The translations under genes and the position numbers were made by a program. From the NCBI GenBank assembly GCA_902783395.1, contig CACZRA010000094.1:1-8591 (forward strand): a stretch of DNA of 8,591 bases, in the 5' to 3' direction. The stretch comes from an uncultured Lachnospiraceae bacterium (GTDB lineage Bacteria; Bacillota; Clostridia; Lachnospirales; Lachnospiraceae). Below the pieces are notes generated by a model, which worked only from the letters and a program-made list of their open reading frames with translations, was not told the origin of the DNA and did not search any database. Positions 1 through 6,682 of this stretch are shown piece by piece (within the stretch, counting starts at the first letter, position 1; each line of letters begins with the position of its first letter).

Positions 1-2448
1 AATGCCGGACAGCTTATCACTGAAGCACACGACACACTGGAATCTGACGAGCTGGATATATACAAAAATAAGCTTCATTCGGAAGCCAGTGCCGAGGTCC
101 TCCAGGCTAAGCTGAGCAAGGGCGGAAAAGTGGTTCACGGCTTTTTCCTTAACGGTGAGTTTTTTTCCGATGAAGAAACAAAAGACGGTGAGCGGGTCAT
201 CGGAAGAGAAGATCTGAGTTTTTGGGGAAGAAGGGACTTCATCTGGCAGGAGAAAGCCGAACGTCTCCGGGCGGCCATCAGAAAATCCGCATTTTTCCAG
301 CATGTAAATGCTGCGACGATCCAGTATTATACCACCTATGCCATGGAAGATGACTATAATCTGGAGCGTAACAGGGAAGTGGTTGATGCCCTTTGGCAGG
401 AAAAATTTGATTACAATGGTAACTATGGTCATTCGGCCAAAACAATGTTTCTTATTGATCTTATGGAGAATCCTGACCCGAAAACCATTGACACCCTCGC
501 TCCGGAGTTTAAGGGAGCTGCGGTCTATGAGTACGTGAAACTTATGCTTACGGCCAATCCGGCTCCGGAAAAGCCATTCTCCGTGGAAAACCCCGCTTCC
601 GATCCGGTGATAAGCTATTTCAGTTCCAAAAGGGCTGTTCTTCAATCTGCAATGGCCCAGATGCTGGCGGATGAGGATAATCCAGAACTCTGGACAGTCG
701 CCAAGAACATGGTTTTGAAGATCGATGATCTGGTCGACCCGCGTACGCGTTCAATGATGGAAAAGCACCGTGAGAACGGCATAATGATGCGTTTGGGCCT
801 TCTGGACGAGCTTATGAACCATCAGGGAGCGCTCTCGGAATTAAGCGCTGATAATATTCTCGGCTTTATTAAGATACCCGGACTTTCCATTAAGCAGCAG
901 GAGCTTGATAACCAGCGCGGAGTGGGAGCCTGGATCATGAGAAATACGCTGAACGGGAATCTGGTCAAAGAGGTTCTCGGAGACGTCAGTCTGGGACTGG
1001 ATCTTGCCAATACGGCATCTGATATTACACATAAAGCAAAGAATTCCAAATGGGAGCTGGACCCCGCAACGAAAGAAAGAAGAACAGAGAGACAGTGCTG
1101 GTTCCTTTACGGTCAGACCATGGCCTCAGGTTCCATGCTCGGGGGTATGCTCGGAGGAGCCTCTGTCTTGATCGGAGGAGCAATCGGCGCCAAAAGAGGC
1201 GGTGTGATGAATGGAGCATCAAGAGGCCGTGACGGCTATTTCCAGGCATCGGATATCATAGGTATGATAGGTGACATTAAATATATTTTCAAGGATGCCC
1301 TCATCCCGGCTGTAAAGTGGGTCGGAAAAAGAATCTTTGCGAATGTCAGCGAAAAAGTCAGGAAGGAGGTGGAGGAAGAAAATGCGGCAGACAGTAAAGC
1401 TCTTCATGACAGGAATTCCCTGGCGGTTAAGCTTAAAACCGTTGTCCAGTGCCTCACCTGTATTCTGAACCTGGCTGACAGCATCAGAGACATCACTTCC
1501 TACCATGTCGCCGCCAACCCCAATGATGACAGATGGAAAACCCTTGGAAACCTGGTGCAGTGGAAGGGACCGCTTCAATGGATCTTTGATACTTCCAGGA
1601 ATCTGCTCTCGATAGTCAACGATGCTATTGATATCTTTGCCAACGGCTTCAGGATAGCCAGGATCAAAGATTCGGAAAAAGAACTGGAGACTGCGATCAA
1701 CGCCTATACCGAAAGTCTGGATGAAGCTCATGAGGACAATAACCGGGAGATCGCTGTTCAGGAGAACAATGAGCGGGAGGTCGCTGCTCTGGAGAACAAT
1801 GATCAGGCTGACAACGATCAGGTTGAAAAAAGAAGAAAAATGATAGCCCTTGGGGAGGCGGCAGAAGAGAATTCTCAGGCGCAGTATTATCTGGCACTGT
1901 CAAAAGCAAAATCGAAAAAGGACATAAACACGTCATCCTGGAACATAGTGTCTTCAGGACTGAAGATTGCCAGGGATACCACAAAGCAGTTTGCAAAGTC
2001 CGGAGAGATCGCTACCTTGGCAGCCACCGCTGCGCTTATGATCGCGCCGAAGGTGACCGATTTTATAGGCTGGGCCGTAGGCAAACTGGCATTTGACGAA
2101 GTGAATTTCAGGGATAACATAGCCGCCATGCTCGGAAGCAAAGAGTATTCGAGGATGATGTATTTTGACAAGGTTCTGAAGCGTGAGACGGGCATCGTCT
2201 CTTCTGCTTATCTTGTGGATCTTGCGCGGATATTCATGTCTATCGATACACATGCCCTGCTGAATAAGAAGACTCTTTCGGAGTCTCCCGGAGAGCTTGA
2301 GCTTGCAAAGACGGTGGTCGGTAGTCTGTACAAAAATGTAACGGATGAAAATGTTAATACGGTCAAGCTCGCAGACCTGCTGAAACATGCGGGTTTCAAC
2401 TCCGGGTCGGACTGGAGAGCGGTTCTTCGGCATTCGATCACAGGGTGA
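1..2448 (+). CDS. Large protein of unknown function with a glycine zipper (5' end outside window)
   Basis: I do not recognise the family. The frame is open from base 1 to the TGA at 2446-2448, giving 815 visible residues. The GTG at 130 lies inside this frame with no ribosome binding site, so the true start is upstream of the window. The protein is mostly helical and polar with no N-terminal signal visible. Residues about 374-401 (bases 1120-1203) form a hydrophobic glycine zipper with glycines at 377, 381, 385 and 392, 396, 400. A charged, coiled-coil-like section at about 560-640 holds three ten-residue repeats at 578-607. A second apolar stretch spans about 668-697. Such glycine-rich hydrophobic helices are known from membrane-inserting and pore-forming proteins, so a membrane-active or secreted role is possible but is only inferred. 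The next gene starts 13 bases downstream and is probably co-transcribed. That the frame is real coding sequence is nearly certain. The function is unknown. Confidence 0.9.
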   Translation, partial: NAGQLITEAHDTLESDELDIYKNKLHSEASAEVLQAKLSKGGKVVHGFFLNGEFFSDEETKDGERVIGREDLSFWGRRDFIWQEKAERLRAAIRKSAFFQHVNAATIQYYTTYAMEDDYNLERNREVVDALWQEKFDYNGNYGHSAKTMFLIDLMENPDPKTIDTLAPEFKGAAVYEYVKLMLTANPAPEKPFSVENPASDPVISYFSSKRAVLQSAMAQMLADEDNPELWTVAKNMVLKIDDLVDPRTRSMMEKHRENGIMMRLGLLDELMNHQGALSELSADNILGFIKIPGLSIKQQELDNQRGVGAWIMRNTLNGNLVKEVLGDVSLGLDLANTASDITHKAKNSKWELDPATKERRTERQCWFLYGQTMASGSMLGGMLGGASVLIGGAIGAKRGGVMNGASRGRDGYFQASDIIGMIGDIKYIFKDALIPAVKWVGKRIFANVSEKVRKEVEEENAADSKALHDRNSLAVKLKTVVQCLTCILNLADSIRDITSYHVAANPNDDRWKTLGNLVQWKGPLQWIFDTSRNLLSIVNDAIDIFANGFRIARIKDSEKELETAINAYTESLDEAHEDNNREIAVQENNEREVAALENNDQADNDQVEKRRKMIALGEAAEENSQAQYYLALSKAKSKKDINTSSWNIVSSGLKIARDTTKQFAKSGEIATLAATAALMIAPKVTDFIGWAVGKLAFDEVNFRDNIAAMLGSKEYSRMMYFDKVLKRETGIVSSAYLVDLARIFMSIDTHALLNKKTLSESPGELELAKTVVGSLYKNVTDENVNTVKLADLLKHAGFNSGSDWRAVLRHSITG
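1732..1821 (+). repeat. Three tandem 30-base units encoding decapeptide repeats
   Basis: Three in-phase 30-base units at 1732-1761, 1762-1791 and 1792-1821 encode EDNNREIAVQ, ENNEREVAAL and ENNDQADNDQ. The first two units are closely alike (GAGRACAAT at the start, CGGGAG then TCGCTG inside). The third keeps only the GAGAACAAT start and has diverged. The units lie in a very charged section that is probably coiled coil or a flexible linker in the large protein. The number of copies may differ between strains. Confidence 0.75.
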
Positions 2449-2461
2449 GAAAGGGGAAATA

Positions 2462-3091
2462 ATGGACGGACTTGAGAAGATAAAAAAAAGCATATATGAA
2501 ATGATGGAGGAGCTGTTTGACGGCTGTGAGGAGAATGAGAAAAACGGTGTACTGCGCTCTATTGCCGATGACCTCGGAGTGACCGGTACAGATGCCGTCA
2601 TAGACGTGGTTTTTGAAGCCGGCATGAACGAGAATGCTCCGTATCCCGTCATCCATTTTCTTGTGACGCTGGCAAAGGATATAAAGGACGAGGAGGCCGG
2701 CCGGATCAGCATAGCACTGAACGAGCTGAATCATATCATCGCTGTAGGGGATTTCCCGGCCTTCGGGACGTTTGCTTATTATCCGAGACTGCACCAGATC
2801 TTTTTAAGCTACCGCCTGCCGGTAAATCCTGCCGCTGCGGATGATGAGATCATCAATATCCGTTATTATTTCGGGACACTTTATCAGGTGCTTGACATAT
2901 TCGCGGATTTCATCATGTTTTTATGCGATACGAGCGGCCTGACCATCGATATCGATGATTATATTGATTATCTTCAGACCGTCCAGGATATTGACGATAT
3001 GGAGGAGCGCGCAAAGATATTGTCCGAGAGACTGGAGAATTATAAAAAAAGCCGGCCGGACCGGTACCCGGAGAGTTTCGATCCGGATTAG
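2462..3091 (+). CDS. Small acidic protein, YbjN / type III chaperone-like fold
   Basis: This gene encodes 209 residues from ATG 2462. A GAGAAAGGGG ribosome binding site ends five bases before that ATG. The frame is open further upstream, to an ATG at 2387, but that part overlaps the preceding gene and has no ribosome binding site. The protein is acidic, soluble and has no signal peptide. Residues about 83-122 carry the pattern ALNELN...GDF...F...LHQIFLSYRLPVN, which resembles the core of YbjN-family proteins (LN..N....F....... then I.LRYRLP). That family shares its fold with type III secretion chaperones. The C-terminal 50 residues are charged and helical. It lies 13 bases after the large protein gene, which fits a role as chaperone or partner of that protein. 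The family call rests on motif resemblance only. Confidence 0.8.
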   Translation: MDGLEKIKKSIYEMMEELFDGCEENEKNGVLRSIADDLGVTGTDAVIDVVFEAGMNENAPYPVIHFLVTLAKDIKDEEAGRISIALNELNHIIAVGDFPAFGTFAYYPRLHQIFLSYRLPVNPAAADDEIINIRYYFGTLYQVLDIFADFIMFLCDTSGLTIDIDDYIDYLQTVQDIDDMEERAKILSERLENYKKSRPDRYPESFDPD

Positions 3092-3100
3092 TCTCTCCTC

Positions 3101-3129
3101 TTGAAGACAGGTATAAAGTCTGCGATAAT
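3101..3129 (+). promoter_or_regulatory. Sigma-70-type promoter of the DtxR-family gene
   Basis: A -35 box TTGAAG (3101-3106) and a -10 box GATAAT (3124-3129) are separated by exactly 17 bases, so transcription would start near 3136. It lies in the 76-base gap after the acidic protein gene. The repressor gene can therefore be expressed separately from the two genes before it. No clear DtxR-type palindrome overlaps it, so autoregulation cannot be read from the sequence. Confidence 0.7.
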
Positions 3130-3167
3130 TGTCTGCGGACAGAGAAACAGAAAGGAGCCCCTCTGAT

Positions 3168-3542
3168 ATGGCTTTACAGGAATCAGGTGAAATGTACCTT
3201 GAAACAATATATGTCCTCTCACAGAAGTCGAGCGCGGTCCGCGGTATAGATATCGCTGAGCACATGGGGTATTCAAAACCCTCCGTAAGCCGGGCTTTAG
3301 GACTTCTAAGAGATGAGGGTCTTGTAAAGAAGGACAGCGACGGCTTTGTAAAGCTCACGGAAGCGGGAAAAATACTCGGAAAAAGGATCTATGAGCGGCA
3401 TACGGTGCTTTCCACTATGTTTATCAATCTCGGCGTGGATGAGAAAACCGCCATCGAAGACGCATGCCGTGTCGAGCATTATATCAGCGATACTACATTT
3501 GACGCTATCAAAAAGCATCTGGAACAGTACGGAAAAAAATGA
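3168..3542 (+). CDS. DtxR-family metal-dependent transcriptional repressor
   Basis: This 124-residue protein has the DtxR/MntR architecture. A winged helix at residues 8-65 has its recognition helix near YSKPSVSRALGLL (35-47) and its wing near DSDGFVKLTEAG (56-67). A metal-binding and dimerisation domain follows at about 70-120. The start ATG 3168 is chosen for the AAAGGAG at 3151-3157; the frame also extends to a TTG at 3129 that lies in the promoter. By alignment from memory, the primary metal site of DtxR (Met10, Cys102, Glu105, His106) matches Met9, Cys100, Glu103 and His104 in DACRVEH. Met and Cys as ligands point to iron rather than manganese. Of the ancillary site only His78 is kept; the Glu83 and His98 positions appear to be Ser82 and Ile96. 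There is no C-terminal SH3-like domain. No iron-transport gene is adjacent, so its targets are unknown. Confidence 0.92.
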   Translation: MALQESGEMYLETIYVLSQKSSAVRGIDIAEHMGYSKPSVSRALGLLRDEGLVKKDSDGFVKLTEAGKILGKRIYERHTVLSTMFINLGVDEKTAIEDACRVEHYISDTTFDAIKKHLEQYGKK

Positions 3543-3551
3543 TCCGATCTG

Positions 3552-4355
3552 TCAAGAGCCCGTCCCGCTGTAATTCATGGCTCCGAACATCCAAAGCTTA
3601 TAGCTGAGCCAGAAGAACAGGCAGCCGATAAACGGGGAAAGCCAGGAAAGGAGCGGCACTTCACCGGGACGCAGGATCACAAGGCTGGGATAATAGGCTA
3701 TGAACGCTATGGGTATCAGGAACGTGAATATGAACCTGAATACCGGCGAAAAGATCGTCATCGGATATTTTGCGTAATCCTTAAAGCGGAACGCCAGATC
3801 CAGCACGAAGAAGGAGTTCTGTATCCAGAAACAGGTCGCCGCTGCCGCGTTCTGCATAGATATCATGATGAGGGAGGCCGTGGTCAGAAAGACCACGGTT
3901 TTGCAGACCGCAAGCAGCGTGACCGGGAGGGAAAGCTTATACCATGCATATATCAACGTACCGATCCCGAAAAAAAGCTGTCCAAGCCCTTTGACATCAA
4001 ATATCTCGGACTGATAGTAAAAGAACAGATTGATCGGTCGGAAGCAGTACTTGATAAAATCCCCCGAATAAACATTTATCCGGAGACTCCAGTTATTATC
4101 GAAAAGACACTGTACCGGAGTAATGGATATAAGCGAAAAACCGTATAAAAACAGCATTTCATAATAACCCCAGCCGTTGACCGAGGGAAAATTCTGGAAT
4201 AAGATCCAGAAGCTTATGAAGCCCGCTATATTAGTAGCTACCATTCCAAAAGTGGATATGATGAAATCCGCTCTGTAGCTCATCTTGCTCTTAATGTCCT
4301 GTATCATTATCCTGCGGTATATCTTCCAATAAAAAGCGATTGTTTTTCTTTCCAT
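3552..4355 (-). CDS. ABC-2 type exporter permease, second subunit (COG3694/COG4587-like)
   Basis: This 267-residue membrane protein has about six hydrophobic segments (roughly 31-53, 64-85, 123-138, 142-170, 204-228 and 234-256). It is one of the two unequal permeases of an ABC-2 exporter. The family pattern SG-x-x-x-x-x-x-(R/K)PI appears as SGDFIKYCFRPI at 98-109, followed by the conserved polar and aromatic stretch RFKDYAKYPM at 190-199. The start ATG 4355 is set by a GGGGG ribosome binding site six bases upstream and by the upstream permease ending at 4358, two bases away. A longer frame would overlap that gene. It is last in the ATPase-permease-permease operon. Its stop is nine bases from the convergent repressor gene, and no terminator is visible between them. 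The substrate is unknown. Confidence 0.92.
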   Translation of the reverse strand: MERKTIAFYWKIYRRIMIQDIKSKMSYRADFIISTFGMVATNIAGFISFWILFQNFPSVNGWGYYEMLFLYGFSLISITPVQCLFDNNWSLRINVYSGDFIKYCFRPINLFFYYQSEIFDVKGLGQLFFGIGTLIYAWYKLSLPVTLLAVCKTVVFLTTASLIMISMQNAAAATCFWIQNSFFVLDLAFRFKDYAKYPMTIFSPVFRFIFTFLIPIAFIAYYPSLVILRPGEVPLLSWLSPFIGCLFFWLSYKLWMFGAMNYSGTGS

Positions 4356-4357
4356 GC

Positions 4358-5170
4358 CTAACCCCCGTTCACCGTTATCTGGCGGAGGGACACCCTCCAG
4401 AACAGATTGCTCACAACCGTCATGACTAAGCACCATATAAGCTGCAGCGCAAGCATCCTTCCCGTAGTCTGCAGGGAAGGAGCGGGGTCCAGCAGTATCA
4501 TGAGCGGGGTATTATATACTGCCTGGAAAGGAAGGAAAAAGACCGCGCTCTTAAAGGGTTCAGGGAAGAACGCGATGGGGATCGTGGCTCCCGAAAGCAG
4601 CAGTACGATCACCTGCCTCATGATGTTTATCCCCCAGATAGATTCCGTAAAAAGGCAGATCGTGCCGACAATGTAGTCGATATTATAACTTATGATAACG
4701 CCCATTATCACCGATACGATGAAAAATAACAGGTTGATTCCCAGCGGTACTGCGCCGTGCGTTACTATGCAGACCACAAGGAATGTCGGCAGGAAGACGC
4801 AGATAAAATTACGCAGAAGCTCTCCCGAATATGACCAGAAAAGATAACTCTTGTATTTTATAGGTTTGAGCAGATCGAGCACGATCTTTCCCGACTGGAT
4901 ATTGCGCCCTATCTCCCATACCGTATACATCTCCATGAAGCCGTACAGGGCCGTCGCAAGCACCAGATAGACCAGAGTGTCATAAAAGGTCATCCCGTTT
5001 ACCCTGTCAGTGCCGGAAGAAGCAAAGATCGCCTTCCACAGGAAATAGACCAGGGTAAGATACAGAAGATTGCCTATGATCATCACGAAAGTGCCTATGC
5101 GGAACTGAAGGGATTCTATTATCCCCATACGGGTAAGCGTGAGATATTTTTTCAGATTGAGCGTCTTCAA
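4358..5170 (-). CDS. ABC-2 type exporter permease, first subunit (COG4587/COG3694-like)
   Basis: This 270-residue integral membrane protein has about six hydrophobic segments (roughly 26-50, 61-80, 122-140, 143-168, 185-203 and 238-257). It carries the same family pattern as its partner: IQSGKIVLDLLKPIKY at 91-106. The two permeases probably form a heterodimer that works with the ATPase encoded 12 bases upstream. The start is a TTG at 5170, supported by a GGGGG ribosome binding site six bases upstream, identical in sequence and spacing to that of the next gene. The alternative, the ATG at residue 15, would remove the charged N-terminus usual in the family. The exported substrate cannot be read from the sequence; lipids, peptides or drugs are all possible. 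Confidence 0.92.
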   Translation of the reverse strand: MKTLNLKKYLTLTRMGIIESLQFRIGTFVMIIGNLLYLTLVYFLWKAIFASSGTDRVNGMTFYDTLVYLVLATALYGFMEMYTVWEIGRNIQSGKIVLDLLKPIKYKSYLFWSYSGELLRNFICVFLPTFLVVCIVTHGAVPLGINLLFFIVSVIMGVIISYNIDYIVGTICLFTESIWGINIMRQVIVLLLSGATIPIAFFPEPFKSAVFFLPFQAVYNTPLMILLDPAPSLQTTGRMLALQLIWCLVMTVVSNLFWRVSLRQITVNGG

Positions 5171-5182
5171 TGATTTCCCCCG

Positions 5183-6178
5183 TTATTTTCTTTCATATAT
5201 CTTACGTATGACGTCCTCGGTAGCGATCTCCTCAAGCTGCATATCTTTGATAGTCATTGTTTCTTCGAGCTCATGCAGCACTTTCATAACCTTTGCCCTC
5301 TCTTCATCCACGAGGACCGATATCCACTCCTCATCGTCTTTGACCGCAAACTCGGGAAACATCTTTTCTATTTCCCGCGCCTTTGACGCAAGGTCTCCGC
5401 CTGTGCGTATCTTAAGCGTCCGGTAGGAGCCGAAAAGGGTCTTAAGGTTTGATATATCATCATCGTAAAGCAGCTTGCCGTGGTCGATGATGACGATCCT
5501 GCGGCAAAGCGCATCCACATCCCCCATATCGTGGGTCGTAAGGATAACGGTGGTGTGCTTCTTTTCATTCAGTGCCTGGATGAGCGTCCGGATCTTTGAC
5601 TTCATCGAAACATCAAGTCCGATGGTAGGCTCGTCCAGATATACGATCTTCGGGTCATGAAGGAAGGCCGCCAGTATATCGCTCAATGTCCTCTGGCCGA
5701 GAGACATCTGCCGGACCGGCTTATGCAAAAGGGGCTTGATATTCACAAGCGACTGATAAAGCTCCAGCATTTCATTGTATTTTTCATCCGGGATCTGGTA
5801 GATATCCTTAAGAAGCCTGAAGGATTCTATAAGCGGCAGCGCCCACCACAGCTGTGATCTCTGTCCGAAGACAACCCCTATGCCCTGCGCGTTCCTGGAG
5901 CGGTTTTTGTAGGGTATGGTGCCCCCTACAAGGATCTCTCCCGATGAAGGCTGCAGCACTCCCGTCATCATTTTTATGGTCGTTGATTTGCCGGCTCCGT
6001 TGGGTCCCAGATACCCTACTATCTCCCCTTCTTCCACGTCCATACTGATATGATCCACCGCACGGACGGTCTTATAGTCCCTGGAAAAGAGATCCATCAT
6101 ACTGCCTTTCAGGCCTTCCCTGTGGTTCAGCACCTTAAATTCCTTTGTAAGATCCCTGATCTTTATGACAGGCTCCAT
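5183..6178 (-). CDS. ABC exporter ATP-binding protein (COG4586-type)
   Basis: This 331-residue ATPase energises the ABC-2 exporter encoded just downstream. The nucleotide-binding domain is complete: Walker A GPNGAGKST at 58-66, Q-loop Gln106 in VVFGQRSQLWW, signature MSLGQR at 158-163, Walker B IVYLDE at 178-183 and H-loop His216 in LTTHD. The signature SLGQR in place of SGGQ, and the FGQRSQLWW Q-loop, are typical of the COG4586 subgroup that pairs with two COG4587/COG3694 permeases. The N-terminal 50 residues carry the loop usual in this group, and the C-terminal 80 residues form an accessory domain. There is no C39 peptidase domain, so it does not itself cleave double-glycine leaders. Start ATG 6178 has a GGGAAGGG element twelve bases upstream, which is rather far. 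The gene is divergent from the small peptide gene. Confidence 0.95.
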   Translation of the reverse strand: MEPVIKIRDLTKEFKVLNHREGLKGSMMDLFSRDYKTVRAVDHISMDVEEGEIVGYLGPNGAGKSTTIKMMTGVLQPSSGEILVGGTIPYKNRSRNAQGIGVVFGQRSQLWWALPLIESFRLLKDIYQIPDEKYNEMLELYQSLVNIKPLLHKPVRQMSLGQRTLSDILAAFLHDPKIVYLDEPTIGLDVSMKSKIRTLIQALNEKKHTTVILTTHDMGDVDALCRRIVIIDHGKLLYDDDISNLKTLFGSYRTLKIRTGGDLASKAREIEKMFPEFAVKDDEEWISVLVDEERAKVMKVLHELEETMTIKDMQLEEIATEDVIRKIYERK

Positions 6179-6273
6179 TTCAGCTTTTTTCCCTTCCCGG
6201 ATGATACCGCTTTTATTTAGAGAAGCGTTGATTATTCAGTGTTTCCTCAAGAAAAATAGCATCCGGAGAAGCC

Positions 6274-6314
6274 ATGCGGCACTTTCGCACGGAATATGGC
6301 ACGATTTACACGGA
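6274..6314 (+). repeat. Tandem direct repeat, likely operator next to the peptide promoter
   Basis: Two abutting copies of AT-N2-GGCAC-N5/6-CACGGA lie at 6274-6293 and 6294-6314. The GGCAC blocks are 20 bases apart and the CACGGA blocks 21, or about two turns of the helix, which places both sites on the same face. The downstream copy ends one base before the -35 box of the peptide gene. Direct repeats placed against the -35 are the usual binding layout of AraC-family activators, and such a regulator is encoded at 6683-7570. The link to that regulator is inferred. Confidence 0.6.
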
Positions 6315-6322
6315 TTTGCCAA
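6293..6322 (-). promoter_or_regulatory. Possible weak promoter of the ABC operon
   Basis: On the minus strand, TTGGCA (6322-6317) lies 18 bases before CATATT (6298-6293). The -35 box matches consensus at five of six bases and the -10 at four of six. It would give a leader of about 108 bases. Its -35 overlaps that of the opposite peptide promoter, and its spacer and -10 lie on the direct repeats, so the two promoters could compete. Nothing better was found upstream of the ATPase gene, but the match is weak. Confidence 0.3.
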
Positions 6323-6344
6323 AAATTAAAGTTGATCGTATAAA
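6316..6344 (+). promoter_or_regulatory. Sigma-70-type promoter of the double-glycine peptide gene
   Basis: TTGCCA (6316-6321) and TATAAA (6339-6344) are separated by exactly 17 bases, predicting a transcript start near 6351. This gives a leader of about 59 bases to the ATG at 6410 but only about 14 bases to the alternative ATG at 6365, which favours the later start. The surroundings are AT-rich compared with the flanking genes. Confidence 0.65.
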
Positions 6345-6393
6345 TAATAAGAGAGGCTCAGAAAATGCCTTCATACAGAGAATGGGACAGACT

Positions 6394-6401
6394 TAAGGAG
6401 G
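6394..6401 (+). promoter_or_regulatory. Strong ribosome binding site that sets the peptide start
   Basis: TAAGGAGG, a near-perfect complement of the 16S rRNA 3' end, lies eight bases before ATG 6410. It decides between this start and the in-frame ATG at 6365, whose only candidate site, GAGAGG at 6351-6356, would fall at the very 5' end of the predicted transcript. Confidence 0.75.
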
Positions 6402-6409
6402 AAGATGAG

Positions 6410-6661
6410 ATGACCGGGATAAAAGCGGATAAGCTTTCGGATGATGCTTTGGAGCAGGTAAGCGGCGGCACAAATAAAGAGCTTTCCGATCTTTCGAAGG
6501 CGCTGTGCGCAAAGAATGTATCTGAAATAGCGACGGGACTCAGTGATCTGAACATCAAGGCTGACCTTTCATCGCAAAAGGATAACAGATATTTTGATAC
6601 CGTTTCAAAAACAGAGATAGACCATAAAGAGGTGCTTAACAGGATCAAAAGATCAAAGTAA
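6410..6661 (+). CDS. Small double-glycine-leader exported peptide precursor
   Basis: This gene encodes an 83-residue precursor. Residues 1-20 (MTGIKADKLSDDALEQVSGG) form a classic double-glycine leader: LS-x-x-x-L-x-x-V-x-GG is the motif recognised by C39-peptidase ABC transporters, which cut after the second glycine. The predicted mature peptide has 63 residues, a single cysteine (Cys33), about 12 basic and 10 acidic residues, and a basic C-terminus. It is polar and lacks the Gly/Ala-rich hydrophobic core of class II bacteriocins and the Cys/Ser/Thr pattern of lantibiotics, so a signal or cell-surface role is as likely as an antimicrobial one. No processing transporter, modification enzyme or immunity gene is recognisable in the window. 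The neighbouring ABC exporter lacks the peptidase domain. An alternative ATG at 6365 would add 15 residues in front of the leader. The leader is clear; the function of the mature part is unknown. Confidence 0.82.
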   Translation: MTGIKADKLSDDALEQVSGGTNKELSDLSKALCAKNVSEIATGLSDLNIKADLSSQKDNRYFDTVSKTEIDHKEVLNRIKRSK

Positions 6662-6682
6662 GCAGGCCGGCTGTATATGCCG

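Noticed and set aside
1219..1731. Antisense open frame of 170 codons on the minus strand
   Set aside because: It lies wholly inside the large plus-strand gene, and its composition is that of a complement of helical coding sequence. No domain is recognisable.
130..2448. GTG at 130 as the start of the first gene
   Set aside because: The same frame is open through to base 1 with coding-like sequence, and no ribosome binding site precedes 130, so the gene begins outside the window.
1954..2712. Long antisense open frame of 252 codons on the minus strand
   Set aside because: It overlaps two well-supported plus-strand genes, has Ser/Phe/Ile-rich composition typical of shadow frames, and no clear ribosome binding site or recognisable domain.
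2387..3091. ATG 2387 as start of the acidic protein
   Set aside because: It would overlap the large protein gene by more than 60 bases with no ribosome binding site. ATG 2462 has a good one.
5183..6178. ABC ATPase as the processing exporter of the double-glycine peptide
   Set aside because: Its 331 residues hold a nucleotide-binding domain and a small accessory domain only. There is no C39 cysteine peptidase or fused membrane domain.
6365..6661. Longer form of the peptide gene from ATG 6365 (98 residues)
   Set aside because: The TAAGGAGG eight bases before ATG 6410 is far stronger, the predicted transcript start near 6351 leaves almost no leader for ATG 6365, and a leader beginning at 6410 has the usual length of about 20 residues. 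The longer form is kept as an alternative.
6666..6681. Hairpin CGGC/GCCG just after the peptide stop as terminator
   Set aside because: The stem is only four base pairs with no T-run. The ten-base-pair stem at 6701-6728 is far better.
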